Shown here: piece by piece, positions 36,103 to 45,304 of the stretch
Position numbering within the stretch: the first letter of the stretch is position 1
Layout of the letters: every line of letters begins with the position of its first letter
Assembly (NCBI GenBank): GCA_035710515.1
Contig: DASTDE010000003.1
Coordinates: 1 to 64,000, forward strand
Reading direction: 5' to 3'
DNA from: Candidatus Rubrimentiphilum sp.
Lineage (GTDB): Bacteria; Vulcanimicrobiota; Vulcanimicrobiia; Vulcanimicrobiales; Vulcanimicrobiaceae
DNA: 64,000 nucleotides
Notes under the pieces: generated by a model
Database searches by the model: none
Seen by the model: the letters and a program-made list of their open reading frames with translations, nothing else
What the model was told of the DNA's origin: nothing
Made by a program: the position numbers and the translations under genes

Positions 36103-38409
36103 TCAGCGCAATTCAAAGACGGTAACGCCGCCGCCTCCCTCGTTTTCGTCGCCGTACCGAACGTTCTTCACCTGCGGGTGTGCGCTCAAGAATTCTTGCA
36201 GGCCGCGGCCCAGCATGCCGGTTCCTTTGCCGTGAATCAAACGCAGCGGCGAATTGCCCGCGAGGACGGCCTCGTCGATCCATTGGTCCACCAGCGGCTC
36301 GGCCTCCGCGTACCGTTTCCCGCGGACGTCGAGCTGCGAGACGGTCTTTGAGGCGGCCTCGAGTTTCGTATCGGCGGCCTGCGATCCCGATCCGCGCTGC
36401 AGCGCCGCACCGGTCCGGCGCACATCGTTCTTTTGCACGACCGTTTTCATGGGACCGATCGCGACCAGCACCGTCTCGCCGTTATCCGCAATCACGGTTC
36501 CGTCTTGCGCCAACGATATGATGCGCACGGTGTCGCCATCGGCGAGCACTTCACTGCCCCTTCGACTGCGCTCAGGGTCCTTCGATACCTCAGGATGACT
36601 AGATAGGCCCAGATCCTGATGCATGTCCTCGAGCGTGCGCTGCAACAGCTCGGCCTGTCCGCGCGTGATCTTCGGCTGCGCGCGCGGCTCGCCGGCTCGC
36701 GAGGCGGCCAGGCGTTCCGCAAACTCTTTCAGCGTCTTCTGCAAGCGCGCATCCGCGCTTTCGGCAAAGGCGCGGCGCTCACGCTCCAGCGCTTCCGTGC
36801 GCGCGCGCAGGTTCGTTTGCAGCGTTCCGACGTGTCCGCGCTCGCGTTCGACGGCTTCGCGTTCTTTCTGCAGCTTCGCGTTTAAGTCGGAGAGCTGGGC
36901 CAGCGCGCGCTCGTAGTCCCGGTCGCGCGTGCTCAAGAGTTCCTCGGCTCGCGCGATGACCTCGGAGCTGATGCCCAGCGAGCGGGCTAGCGGAAACGCC
37001 AGCGATTGTCCGGGCGTCCCGACGTCCAAATGAAAAGTCGGCGCAAAACTTTGCGGATCGAACCGCACGCTCGCGTTGATGACTCCGGGCGTTTCATGCG
37101 CGAAGAGTTTGAGTTCGGTGCTGTGCGTCGTCACGATCGCGCAGGCGCGCACAGCTAGGAGTCTTTCGAGCATCGCAATCGCCAGCGCCGCGCCGCTGGT
37201 CGGCTCCGTGCCGCCGCCGATCTCGTCGACCAGCACGAGCGACGCCGGCCCGGCCTGCGCGAATATATCCCGCATTCTCGCAAGGTGCGCCGAAAACGTC
37301 GAGGTGTTGGCCGCGATCGACTGCTCGTCGCCGATGTCCGCAAAGACGCGTGTGAACTGTCCGATGCGCGTTCCGTCCGCGGCGGGAACGTGCATTCCCG
37401 AATACGTCATGAGCACGAACAGGCCGACCATTTTGAGCGCAACGGTTTTTCCACCCATGTTCGGGCCGCTGATCACGAGCAGTCGCGTGCTATCGTCCAA
37501 GGTAAGCGATTGCGGCACCGCGCGGCCGCCGAGCAGCGGATGGCGCCCGCCGATCACGGTCACGCCGGCCGCCTCGATCAGTTCGGGCGCGCGCGCATCC
37601 ATCGCGTCGGCAATCTTGGCTTTGGCGACCAGCACGTCGAGCTCCGCGAGCATTTCGACGTTGGCCTCTATCTGCGCGGCTTCCGCGCCAACCTGTCGCG
37701 AGAGCTGATCGAGGATGCGTTGAACTTCACGCTCTTCCTCGATGCGCAGCGTACGCACGCGGTTGTTGGCGTCCAGCGCGGCGAGCGGCTCCACGAACAG
37801 TGTCTGGCCGCTGGAGCTGGTGTCGTGCACGATGCCGGGCACGTCCGCGCTGAACTCGGACTTGACGGGAACGACGAAGCGCCCCTCGCGGATCGTCACG
37901 ACGCTGTCTTGAATAGCGCGCGCGTATTTGGGTGAACGAAGCAGCGCGTGCACGCGATCGCGCGCTTCGCTTTGCGCTTGGGAAAGATTCTTTCGGATGC
38001 GCGCCAGCGCGGGAGAGGCGCGGTCCGCAACCGTCCCCCGCTCCTCGATTGCGTCGCCGATCGCCCGCTGCAGATCTTTGAGCGGCCGGTAAGCGGCGGT
38101 TATCGCGGCCAGGGCTTCTCCCGGCGCCTCGCGCGTCTTATTGTAGGCCGCGGCCGCAGCGCCGATCGCATCGGCAACCCCACGCAGTTCCGCCGGTGAA
38201 AGCGACGTGCCGATAGACGCGCGTTGCGTCAGATCGCTCGTGTCAACTGCCGGCAGCACGTGCATATCCACTGCAGCGACGAGATCGCGCACGAGGCTCG
38301 TCGCCGCTTGTTCGCGGCGCACGCGCTCGAAATCGTTGAATGGCTCCAGCGCCTGCGCGCGCTGCCGGCCGCGCGCGGTGACGGATTGCCCGACCACGCG
38401 CTCGCGCAC
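36103..38409 (-). CDS. mutS2: MutS2 ATPase with Smr domain
   Basis: About 768 residues from the GTG at 38409. The conserved N-terminus seems to begin earlier: 15 open codons upstream read LADTRTLDALDFAAV, like the family's opening helix, and reach the VOC stop, where TAACG replaces the usual TAATG. An ACG start at 38454 is therefore possible. ATPase motifs: Walker A GPNMGGKTV, LVDEIGGGTEP (Walker B), and VTTHSTELK. A long coiled coil follows (about 500-590), then a KOW-like barrel and a C-terminal Smr nuclease-type domain (LDVRGKRYAEAEP, IHGKGTGML). Acts in suppression of recombination or rescue of collided ribosomes. Residues about 603-618 (HPEVSKDPERSRRGS) come from a dispersed repeat copy placed between coiled coil and barrel. 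Confidence 0.93.
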   Translation of the reverse strand: MRERVVGQSVTARGRQRAQALEPFNDFERVRREQAATSLVRDLVAAVDMHVLPAVDTSDLTQRASIGTSLSPAELRGVADAIGAAAAAYNKTREAPGEALAAITAAYRPLKDLQRAIGDAIEERGTVADRASPALARIRKNLSQAQSEARDRVHALLRSPKYARAIQDSVVTIREGRFVVPVKSEFSADVPGIVHDTSSSGQTLFVEPLAALDANNRVRTLRIEEEREVQRILDQLSRQVGAEAAQIEANVEMLAELDVLVAKAKIADAMDARAPELIEAAGVTVIGGRHPLLGGRAVPQSLTLDDSTRLLVISGPNMGGKTVALKMVGLFVLMTYSGMHVPAADGTRIGQFTRVFADIGDEQSIAANTSTFSAHLARMRDIFAQAGPASLVLVDEIGGGTEPTSGAALAIAMLERLLAVRACAIVTTHSTELKLFAHETPGVINASVRFDPQSFAPTFHLDVGTPGQSLAFPLARSLGISSEVIARAEELLSTRDRDYERALAQLSDLNAKLQKEREAVERERGHVGTLQTNLRARTEALERERRAFAESADARLQKTLKEFAERLAASRAGEPRAQPKITRGQAELLQRTLEDMHQDLGLSSHPEVSKDPERSRRGSEVLADGDTVRIISLAQDGTVIADNGETVLVAIGPMKTVVQKNDVRRTGAALQRGSGSQAADTKLEAASKTVSQLDVRGKRYAEAEPLVDQWIDEAVLAGNSPLRLIHGKGTGMLGRGLQEFLSAHPQVKNVRYGDENEGGGGVTVFELR
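36556..36600. repeat. Dispersed repeat copy inside mutS2
   Basis: Contains CCCTTCGACTGCGCTCAGGG and the core TTCGATACCTCAGGATGAC. On the gene strand it is read as HPEVSKDPERSRRG, without a stop or frameshift. Confidence 0.8.
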
Positions 38410-38453
38410 GGCTGCAAAATCCAGCGCGTCGAGCGTCCGGGTATCGGCGAGCG

Positions 38454-38807
38454 TTACGTCTTGCGCTTGTGAAGGATGAATTGATTGCCCTCCGGGTCGT
38501 AGGCAAACATCATCTGGCAGACGGGGGTGTCGGTCAAATCGTCGTCGCTGTCGACCTTAGCACCCGCCTCGCGGGCGATTTGTGCCGTCGCCGTCAGGTC
38601 GTCGACGCCGAACATCACGCTGCCGCTACGGCCGCCCGTCTTGCCGCCCGCATTGTAAATTCCGAACGCCGAATCGTCGGCGAGCGTCCATTCCGCTAAG
38701 CGTGGCATTTCGACCGTGGGCGCACCGAGGATCTTGCTGTAAAACGCGGTCATCTTTGCCAGGTCAACGACCGTATAATAATTTGCATCCGTAGCTATGA
38801 CAGCCAT
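38454..38807 (-). CDS. VOC (glyoxalase/bleomycin-resistance) family protein
   Basis: 117 residues with one beta-alpha-beta-beta-beta pair of modules: YTVVDLAKMTAFYSKILGAPTV, then SVMFGVDDLTATAQIAREAGAKV and YDPEGNQFILHKRKT, where the PEGN(Q/F) ending carries a typical metal-ligand position. Substrate unknown. Nine bases separate it from gatB and it directly precedes mutS2; GGAGAG before the ATG at 38807. Confidence 0.85.
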   Translation of the reverse strand: MAVIATDANYYTVVDLAKMTAFYSKILGAPTVEMPRLAEWTLADDSAFGIYNAGGKTGGRSGSVMFGVDDLTATAQIAREAGAKVDSDDDLTDTPVCQMMFAYDPEGNQFILHKRKT

Positions 38808-38816
38808 CTTCTCTCC

Positions 38817-40277
38817 TTAGTCGAGTTCTTTGCGCAAGAGCTCGTTGACGAGCGCCGGATTCGCTTTGCCGCGTGAGGCCTTCATCACTTGGCCCGTGAG
38901 GAAGCCCAAGATATTCGTTTTTCCACTCTTGTAGTCGGCCACGGCTTTTGGATTTTCCGCCAGCACGGCGGCAACGAAACGTCCGATCTCGCCGGCGTCG
39001 CTGGTCTGCGCCAAGCCGTCCTTCTCAACCATTGCCTTGGGCGAGCCTTCACCGGCCCACATGCGCTCCAAAAGTTCTTTGGCGATCTTCGAATTGATTG
39101 TCTTGGCCTCGACGAGTTCGATCAACTCCGCCAGCTGCGCGGGCGTGACCGGCGACGCCTGGACGGCGACGCCCGTTTCGTTGGCCAGCCGCGAAAGATC
39201 GCCCAAGACGAAATTCGTGCTTTGCTGCGCGTTGCCGCTCGCCGCAACGGCTTCATCAAAGTATTGCGCCAGCGGCACGTTGTCTATCAACTGCGTCGCC
39301 TGCTTCGGATCGAGTTTGTACTCGCTCAGGTAGCGCTCGAACCTCTGCGCCGGCAGCGGTGGAATCGTCTTTCGCAAATTTTCGATAAGTGCGGCGTCGA
39401 TCTCGATCGGCACCAGGTCCGGATCCGGGAAATAGCGGTAGTCGTGGGCCTCTTCTTTGCTGCGCATCGAGTGCGTGACGCCCTGGCTCTCGTCCCAGCC
39501 GCGCGTCTCCTGAACGATCCGCCCGCCTGACTCCAAGATTTCAGTCTGGCGCGCGATCTCACTGTCGATCGCACGCAAAACGGAGCGAAACGAGTTCATG
39601 TTCTTGATCTCGGTCTTCGTGCCGAGCGCGGTCGAGCCAACGGGGCGAATCGAGACGTTGGCATCGCACCGCAGCGAGCCTTCCTCCATCTTCACGTCGC
39701 TGACTCCCAGCAGCACGAAGGTGCGCTTAAGCGCTTCCAGATATCCGACAGCTTCCTGCGCGCTGCGCAAGTCGGGCTCGGAGACGCACTCCATCAGCGG
39801 GACGCCCGCGCGGTTAAAGTCGATCAGCGAGTAGGCGCTGCCGGCAATGCGTCCGTCGCCGCCCGCGTGCATGGACTTTCCCGTATCTTCCTCTAAATGG
39901 ATGCGCGTGAGCCGGCATTCTTTTATGGTGCCGTCATCGAGCCAGTAGCGCACCGAGCCGCCCAGGGTCAGCGGCATGTCGTACTGCGAGATCTGATAGT
40001 CTTTGGGCATGTCCGGATAAAAGTAGTTCTTGCGATCGAACTTTGAAAATGCCGGAATCTCGGCGCCGAACGCCAGCCCGGCGCGAATCATGTGCTCGAT
40101 TGCAGCTTTGTTCGCAACTGGAAGCGCCCCGGGCAGCGCCAGGCAAACCGGACACACCTTCGTATTGGGCTCGCCGCCGAACTCGTTGGCGCAGCCGCAA
40201 AACATTTTGCTGCGCGTCGTCAGTTCGACGTGACATTCGATGCCGATAACGGCTTCGTACTTCGTTGGCGCGATCAT
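38817..40277 (-). CDS. gatB: Aspartyl/glutamyl-tRNA(Asn/Gln) amidotransferase subunit B
   Basis: 486 residues from the ATG at 40277, overlapping the gatA stop as ATGA. Typical opening YEAVIGIECHVELTTRSKMFCGC, zinc-binding cysteines (CGC and CPVC), GSVRYWLDDGTIKECRLTRIHLEEDTGK, DFNRAGVPLMECVSEPD, and a C-terminal helical YqeY-like tail domain. Phosphorylates misacylated tRNA and, with GatA and GatC, converts Glu-tRNA(Gln) and/or Asp-tRNA(Asn). The presence of gatCAB means indirect tRNA aminoacylation for at least one of these. Confidence 0.96.
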   Translation of the reverse strand: MIAPTKYEAVIGIECHVELTTRSKMFCGCANEFGGEPNTKVCPVCLALPGALPVANKAAIEHMIRAGLAFGAEIPAFSKFDRKNYFYPDMPKDYQISQYDMPLTLGGSVRYWLDDGTIKECRLTRIHLEEDTGKSMHAGGDGRIAGSAYSLIDFNRAGVPLMECVSEPDLRSAQEAVGYLEALKRTFVLLGVSDVKMEEGSLRCDANVSIRPVGSTALGTKTEIKNMNSFRSVLRAIDSEIARQTEILESGGRIVQETRGWDESQGVTHSMRSKEEAHDYRYFPDPDLVPIEIDAALIENLRKTIPPLPAQRFERYLSEYKLDPKQATQLIDNVPLAQYFDEAVAASGNAQQSTNFVLGDLSRLANETGVAVQASPVTPAQLAELIELVEAKTINSKIAKELLERMWAGEGSPKAMVEKDGLAQTSDAGEIGRFVAAVLAENPKAVADYKSGKTNILGFLTGQVMKASRGKANPALVNELLRKELD

Positions 40278-41734
40278 AACGCCACCGCAAGCTGCGAAGC
40301 GTAGTGAGTCGCCTGCTCGTAAGCGTGCGCGGCGGCCAGCAGCTTTGCTTCCTCGAACAGCGGCGCGCAGAGCTGCAGTCCCATCGGCAGCTGCGGCTTT
40401 CCGGCATAGCCGCACGGCACCGAGAGCGCCGGCAAACCCGCCAGCGACATGGGAATCGTGTAATAATCCATCATGTACATGCTGTAGGGATCGCTCTTTG
40501 CGTTGAACTCAAACGGCGGGCCGCTGGTCGCGGGGGCTGCGATAAGGTCGCAGCGTTCGAACGCTTTGCGGAAATCCTGCGCGAACATCGTGCGCGCTTT
40601 TTGCGCCTTGACGTAATAGGCGTCGTAGTAGCCGCTCGACAGCGCATAGGTGCCGATGAGAATGCGCCGCTTCACCTCCGCGCCGAAGCCCGCCGACCGC
40701 GTCTTCTCGTACATCTGCCCGACGTCGTCGCCTTCGACTCGCAGACCGTACCGCACGCCGTCGAACCGCGCCAAATTGCTGCTGCATTCCGCCGGTGCTA
40801 TTAAATAGTAGGTCGCCAGTCCATAATCGGCCGACGGCAGCGAGACTTCGACGATTTCAGCGCCCAGGTCCGTGAGTTCCGAATACGCACGCCGGTAGAG
40901 CGCATCGATCTCCGGCCCCAGCTTTTCCGTTACAAACTCCTTGACGACGCCGATCTTCAGGCCTTTCAAATCCGTTCGCAGCCCGGCAGCAGCCGGTTCG
41001 ACCGGACGGTCGATGCTTGTCGAATCCATCGGGTCGTGTCCGGCCATCGCGTCGTACGCCAGCGCGGCGTCTTCAACCGTGCGCGTGAGCGGACCGATTT
41101 GATCCAAGCTCGAGGCAAAAGCGATCAAGCCGTAGCGTGAAACACGTCCGTAGGTCGGCTTGAATCCGACGATGTTGCAAAACGCGCCCGGCTCCCGAAT
41201 CGATCCGCCGGTATCGCTCCCCAATCCGATCGCCGCTTCGAATCCGCCGACGGCTGCCGCCGGTCCGCCCGAGCTGCCGCCGGGAACGCGCGCTAAATCG
41301 TAAGGATTGCGCGTCACGCCGAGAGCGCTGTTTTCACAGGAGCTGCCCATCGCAAATTCGTCCAGGTTGGCTTTGCCGATGGGAATGCCGCCCGCGTCCA
41401 GGATTCGCTGTACCGCCGTGGCCGTGTACGGTGCGATCCAGTTTTCCAAGATCTTCGACCCGGCAGTCGTGCGCGTGCCGGTCAAGCACATGTTGTCTTT
41501 GATGGCGACCGGAACGCCGGCCAACGGAAGCTTTTCTCCGGCCGCAACGCGTTCGTCCACGCGCTGCGCGCTGCGGCGGGCCAGCTCGTGCAGGCGCGTC
41601 AGATAGCTGCCGACGCGATCGTCAACTTCATCGACGCGCGCCAGGACCGCTTCGGTCACCTCGGATGCCGAGAGACGTTTTGCGCCGACTTCCCGCGCGA
41701 TCTCCGCGGCGGAGCGGCGAACCAGCTCGTTCAT
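40274..41734 (-). CDS. gatA: Aspartyl/glutamyl-tRNA(Asn/Gln) amidotransferase subunit A
   Basis: 486 residues, amidase-signature glutaminase. The Ser-cisSer-Lys triad is in place: Lys in PVAIKDNMC, cis-Ser in VPGGSSGGPAAAVG, and nucleophile Ser in GLGSDTGGSIREPGAFC. The usual GGSSGGSA reads GGSSGGPA here, a non-catalytic position. Releases ammonia from glutamine for the GatB site. Overlaps both gatC and gatB by four bases. Confidence 0.96.
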   Translation of the reverse strand: MNELVRRSAAEIAREVGAKRLSASEVTEAVLARVDEVDDRVGSYLTRLHELARRSAQRVDERVAAGEKLPLAGVPVAIKDNMCLTGTRTTAGSKILENWIAPYTATAVQRILDAGGIPIGKANLDEFAMGSSCENSALGVTRNPYDLARVPGGSSGGPAAAVGGFEAAIGLGSDTGGSIREPGAFCNIVGFKPTYGRVSRYGLIAFASSLDQIGPLTRTVEDAALAYDAMAGHDPMDSTSIDRPVEPAAAGLRTDLKGLKIGVVKEFVTEKLGPEIDALYRRAYSELTDLGAEIVEVSLPSADYGLATYYLIAPAECSSNLARFDGVRYGLRVEGDDVGQMYEKTRSAGFGAEVKRRILIGTYALSSGYYDAYYVKAQKARTMFAQDFRKAFERCDLIAAPATSGPPFEFNAKSDPYSMYMMDYYTIPMSLAGLPALSVPCGYAGKPQLPMGLQLCAPLFEEAKLLAAAHAYEQATHYASQLAVAL

Positions 41735-42027
41735 GGCTCGGCGATGATCCGCGGCACGCGGAAGAACCCGCCTTGGCGCTGCGGAGCCATTGAGAGCACC
41801 GTTTCACGATCGAGGCACGCGCTAATCTCGTCGGCGCGCTCGACATTTCGCGATTCGACTACTTGCGCGGTGGCCGGAACCGAAGCAGTGTCCAATTCGG
41901 AGAGCACGTTCACGTGCTCCAGCAGATCGCCCAACTGCTCGCCGAAGCGCGCGACCTCTTCCTCGCTGAGCGCAATGCGCGCGAGTTTGGCGACGTGACG
42001 GATGTCAATTTTTTCAGCCAACTTCAA
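41731..42027 (-). CDS. gatC: Aspartyl/glutamyl-tRNA(Asn/Gln) amidotransferase subunit C
   Basis: 98 residues: IDIRHVAKLARIALSEEEVARFGEQLGDLLEHVNVLSELDT is the canonical GatC helix pair, and the C-terminus (LRDDxx-type ETVLSMAPQRQGGFFRVPRII) wraps GatA. Structural subunit that stabilises GatA-GatB. ATGA overlap with rlmD upstream and gatA downstream. Confidence 0.94.
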   Translation of the reverse strand: MKLAEKIDIRHVAKLARIALSEEEVARFGEQLGDLLEHVNVLSELDTASVPATAQVVESRNVERADEISACLDRETVLSMAPQRQGGFFRVPRIIAEP

Positions 42028-43364
42028 ACCAATTCCAGAATTGCCAGCGCTTCGACGTGACCGGTCTGCGGAAACATGTCGAACGGCTGCACTTCCTTGA
42101 TTCCGTACCCTTTAGCGCCGAGAAACTTCAAATCCCGGGCGAGTGTCGCCGGATCGCAGGACAGGTACCAAATCGCGGGAATCCGGCGAGCCGCAATCGC
42201 TCCGAGCGTGGCCTCATCGCTCCCCTTGCGAGGCGGGTCGAGGAAGACGAGATCGGCGGCCGCCAGTTCCTTGGCAACGTCCGGGCGCCGCAGCGCGGAC
42301 TGAACGGTGCCTTGATGAAAGCCCGCGGCCTGTTCGAGTCCGTTGAGTTTGGCGTTGTCGCGCGCCTCGGCGACGGCCTGCGGGTGCTCTTCGATTCCAA
42401 GCACCGTGCTGCCGTGCTTGGCGAAGAATAACGAAAACGTGCCGGCGCCGCAATAGAGATCGAGTATTTTGCGCGGCTCTCCCAGCCGCGGTTCCACGTG
42501 CGCGAAGATCCGCTCGACGATAGCCACGTTCACCTGAAAGAACGAACTCGCCGATACGCGGTAGCGCACGCCGGCAATCGATTCCTCGATCTGAGCCGAG
42601 CCCGCGAGCGCCTGTTGTTTGCGGCCGAGAATCGCGTTCGCGCCCGGCGGATCGTAGGAGTTCGTCAAACCTGCTACGTTGTCTAAAGTGCGGACAATCG
42701 CGTCCGCGCGATCTTTCAATTTTTCCGACAGCCGATCGGTCGTAAGCGTCACAACCACCTGGCCGTTCCTCGCGGAGCGCGCGACGACGTGCCGCGCTTC
42801 GTTCACCGCGTCTGCGGTGCCGGGGGCGGCCTTTGCGCGGTTCAAGCGATCGATCTGCGCGTCGAGACGCGGTTCGACAATCGGGCACGCGTCGATCTGT
42901 ACGACGTCGTGCGAACGCTGCTTGTAGAAGCCGACCCGCTCGCACGAACGCTCGACGACGAGCGACATCTTATTGCGGTAGCCGCGCGGAGACTCCATCC
43001 CGATCGCCTCTGCGACAACGGCGTCTCCGAAACCGCCGATGCGGGCGAGAGCGTTGCGCACGACGTTGGTCTTCCACGCGAGTTGCGCCGGATACGCGAG
43101 ATGCTGCAGCTGGCACCCGCCGCACGTTCCGAAGACCCGGCAGAACGGCTCGACCCGCTCGGCCGAAGTCTGCGTGAGCTCTATCAGGTCCGCCACAGCA
43201 TACTTTGGTTTAACTTCTGTGATGCGAACGCGAGCGTGTTCCCGCGGCAGCGGGCCGGAGCAAAACACAACAATGCCGTCCGCCCGGCCGACGGCCTGGC
43301 CGTTGGCGAGCAGATCGGTGAAAACGAGATCGAGTTCTACGCCGGGATTAACGCTGATCGTCAA
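42024..43364 (-). CDS. RlmD/TrmA-family RNA uracil-C5 methyltransferase
   Basis: 446 residues, TTG start at 43364. N-terminal TRAM domain (VELDLVFTDLLANGQAVGRADGIVVF and ARVRITEVKPKYAVADLIEL), then an iron-sulfur cluster site FCRVFGTCGGCQLQHL, and the SAM-dependent domain: LDLYCGAGTFSLFFA (motif I), FLDPPRKGSDEA, and the catalytic Cys in YLSCDPATLARDL. Methylates a uracil in 23S rRNA (RlmD/RlmCD type) or tRNA; the cluster favours the rRNA enzymes. First gene of the gat cluster, overlapping gatC. Confidence 0.9.
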   Translation of the reverse strand: MTISVNPGVELDLVFTDLLANGQAVGRADGIVVFCSGPLPREHARVRITEVKPKYAVADLIELTQTSAERVEPFCRVFGTCGGCQLQHLAYPAQLAWKTNVVRNALARIGGFGDAVVAEAIGMESPRGYRNKMSLVVERSCERVGFYKQRSHDVVQIDACPIVEPRLDAQIDRLNRAKAAPGTADAVNEARHVVARSARNGQVVVTLTTDRLSEKLKDRADAIVRTLDNVAGLTNSYDPPGANAILGRKQQALAGSAQIEESIAGVRYRVSASSFFQVNVAIVERIFAHVEPRLGEPRKILDLYCGAGTFSLFFAKHGSTVLGIEEHPQAVAEARDNAKLNGLEQAAGFHQGTVQSALRRPDVAKELAAADLVFLDPPRKGSDEATLGAIAARRIPAIWYLSCDPATLARDLKFLGAKGYGIKEVQPFDMFPQTGHVEALAILELV

Positions 43365-43590
43365 GCGTCTTGAGAAGTTGGTTGGCCTCGTCTATCAGTT
43401 GTTGTATCCGCCGGCTCGTCGGGTCGGCAGGCCGGCGCGAGAGCGCCGCGCGGATCAGCGCGAACGCGAGTGCGGCAGAGAGCCCCGCGACGCCAACCCA
43501 AACGAGCGTACGGGCAATGTTGCCGTCGCGATTTTCTCGTGAGCCGTCGTTTCCGTTCGTGTCGATATCGTCCATAGGCTGCGCGTGCAT
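43348..43590 (-). CDS. Small single-pass membrane protein, unknown
   Basis: About 80 residues from the ATG at 43590 (another at 43575; a GTG at 43665 is also open). Acidic/polar N-terminus (MDDIDTNGNDGSRENRDGN), one transmembrane helix (TLVWVGVAGLSAALAFALIRAAL), then a short basic and helical tail (SRRPADPTSRRIQQLIDEANQLLKTL) that may form a coiled coil. Overlaps the rlmD start by 17 bases, so it heads the same transcription unit. No family recognised. Confidence 0.5.
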   Translation of the reverse strand: MHAQPMDDIDTNGNDGSRENRDGNIARTLVWVGVAGLSAALAFALIRAALSRRPADPTSRRIQQLIDEANQLLKTLDDQR

Positions 43591-43667
43591 CAACTTAGGT
43601 CTGCTCCCTTGGATTGCTTCGGCGTCGTCATGAGGAATGTCTTTTTGCACCACGGAAGATCGCACGT

Positions 43668-44477
43668 ATGAAAATGAACGCCGTGCTTCTTGCCGCGGCC
43701 GTTGCGTTCGTACCCAGTTCTGCTTCCACCGTCTCGGTCGCCTATGCCGGTTCGCTCGTCGCCACGATGGAGGGGCCCGTGGCTCACGCGTTGCTGGAGC
43801 GGACGGGCATCCACTTTTCGGGCGAAGCGAAAGGCAGCCGCGCGCTGGCGAACCTTATCCGCGCGGGTCTGCGCCATCCGGACGTCTTCATCAGCGCAGA
43901 CCCCGCACTGCTGAAAGGCCTGGCACCCACGTACGTGGTTTTCGGCTCCGCGCGCATGGTCATCGCCTATTCGGACAAATCGCCGCAGGCGAGCCTTTTC
44001 GCCGCTGCAGGCAAGGGAAATGCGTCGCTGCTTGCCCTGCTTACCGCACCCGGCGTGCGCGTCGGCCGGACGGATCCGCAGCTCGATCCAAAAGGCGCGC
44101 GGACGATTCGAGCGATCGGCCTGCTCGGAAAGCACGAAGGGCGCGCTGCGCTCGCGAACACACTGCTCGCCAACGCGCAAGTGTTTCCCGAGGAAGACTT
44201 AGCCGTGCGCGTCGAGACCGGCGAACTCGACGCGGCCTTCTTTTATTCGACCGAAACGGGGCCCCTCAAACTGCACACGATCGAGCTGCCCGGCGCCGCG
44301 AATCTTTCTGACGAGATCACGTATGCCGTTGCCGTGCTGCCGCACGCCGCTCATCCGGCGGCCGCCGCCGCGTTCATGAATTTTCTGCTGAACGGCGACG
44401 GCAAGACCGTCCTCGAGGCGGCCGGCGTCCGGTACTTCGCGCATCCACGCGTCTTTAAAGGAAAGCAGTCAGCCTGA
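43668..44477 (+). CDS. Orphan substrate-binding protein, molybdate/tungstate (ModA/WtpA) type
   Basis: 269 residues from the ATG at 43668. Short signal peptide (NAVLLAAAVAFVPSSAS), then VSVAYAGSLVATMEGPVAHAL, GEAKGSRALANLIRAGLRHPDVFISADPALLKGL, ARMVIAYSD, and VGRTDPQLDPKGARTI, the pattern of WtpA-like oxyanion-binding proteins. The C-terminal half continues with EEDLAVRVETGELDAAFFYSTE and LPHAAHPAAAAAFMNFLL. No permease (modB) or ATPase (modC) gene is nearby, so its transport partner must be elsewhere. The TGA stop overlaps the CTG start proposed for the next gene. Confidence 0.82.
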   Translation: MKMNAVLLAAAVAFVPSSASTVSVAYAGSLVATMEGPVAHALLERTGIHFSGEAKGSRALANLIRAGLRHPDVFISADPALLKGLAPTYVVFGSARMVIAYSDKSPQASLFAAAGKGNASLLALLTAPGVRVGRTDPQLDPKGARTIRAIGLLGKHEGRAALANTLLANAQVFPEEDLAVRVETGELDAAFFYSTETGPLKLHTIELPGAANLSDEITYAVAVLPHAAHPAAAAAFMNFLLNGDGKTVLEAAGVRYFAHPRVFKGKQSA

Positions 44478-45304
44478 GATCCTTTGTACGGCGCGAACGC
44501 GCCGAGCGATTCCTGCTGTGGGCGTTTCTTCTCTCGATCGCTTTCCACTTTACGATCCTGCCGCTGATCGCTTGGCTTTTGGGCGCGCGTTTCACGACAG
44601 GCGCGCAGCGGCTGCAGCCGATCGAGATGATCACGATGCGCAGCAGCGCGATCCGCTTGGAGCGCCGGCCGCAGCCGCAACGCCCCCAGATCCAGCCGCC
44701 GGCGCCGCAACCGCTTCCCAGGCCCGTGCCGAAGCCTCAACCACCGAAGCCTCAACAGCCGCAGCGTCAACCGCCGCCGCATCGCGAACTCGCGCGCATC
44801 AATCCGCGCGCCTCGATCACCGCTCCAAAGGCGGCGGCGCGGCACGCGCAGAGCTTCAGCGAGCAACTCGCCCAGCAACAGGTGCAGTACCAGCAGACGA
44901 TCGCGCGATTACGGCGCGAGAACAATCCGGTCATCAGCGCCGCGCAGCCCGTTTCAACTCCGGCGGCGACAAAACGCTACGCGTACGATTTTTCGGGCAG
45001 CATCGGCTCGCCGAATATCGGAGAGGGCATTCTCTACCCGCTTCAGATGTGGCAAGTGGGCCCGTATGATTACTACTACGTCCGGTACTGGGTCGTGTAT
45101 CCTGACGGCACCAGCGAAACCGGCGTCGTTCCGTGGCCGCTTCGCTATTTGCCGGCCCAAGATCCGTTCAAGTTGGGAATACGGTACTTTCCGCTGCCGG
45201 GTCCGATGCCCGATTATGTCTTGCCGGCCGGCACCAATCTCCATCCGTTGGTGGCCTACTGCTACGCGCATCGCTTTCAATATTGCCCGCCGGAGCACGG
45301 GTAG
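44474..45304 (+). CDS. TonB-like anchored proline-rich protein, non-canonical C-terminal domain, probable CTG start
   Basis: 276 residues if translation begins at CTG 44474. The open frame starts right after TAA at 44456-44458, and before TTG 44579 there is no ATG, GTG or TTG. Yet the codons from 44474 encode a textbook TonB-type anchor: RSFVRRERAERFLLWAFLLS, IAFHFTILPLIAWLLG. AAGGAAA lies nine bases before the CTG, and CTGA overlaps the upstream stop as ATGA does elsewhere here. Next comes a Pro/Gln/Lys-rich spacer (about 80-120), a helical QQ segment, and a C-terminal domain of about 110 residues (YAYDFSGSIGSPNIGEG, YYYVRYWVVYPDGTSETG) that does not match the usual TonB C-terminal fold. It may link inner and outer membrane for the TonB-dependent receptor(s), or be an unrelated envelope protein. 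Confidence 0.6.
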   Translation: MRSFVRRERAERFLLWAFLLSIAFHFTILPLIAWLLGARFTTGAQRLQPIEMITMRSSAIRLERRPQPQRPQIQPPAPQPLPRPVPKPQPPKPQQPQRQPPPHRELARINPRASITAPKAAARHAQSFSEQLAQQQVQYQQTIARLRRENNPVISAAQPVSTPAATKRYAYDFSGSIGSPNIGEGILYPLQMWQVGPYDYYYVRYWVVYPDGTSETGVVPWPLRYLPAQDPFKLGIRYFPLPGPMPDYVLPAGTNLHPLVAYCYAHRFQYCPPEHG

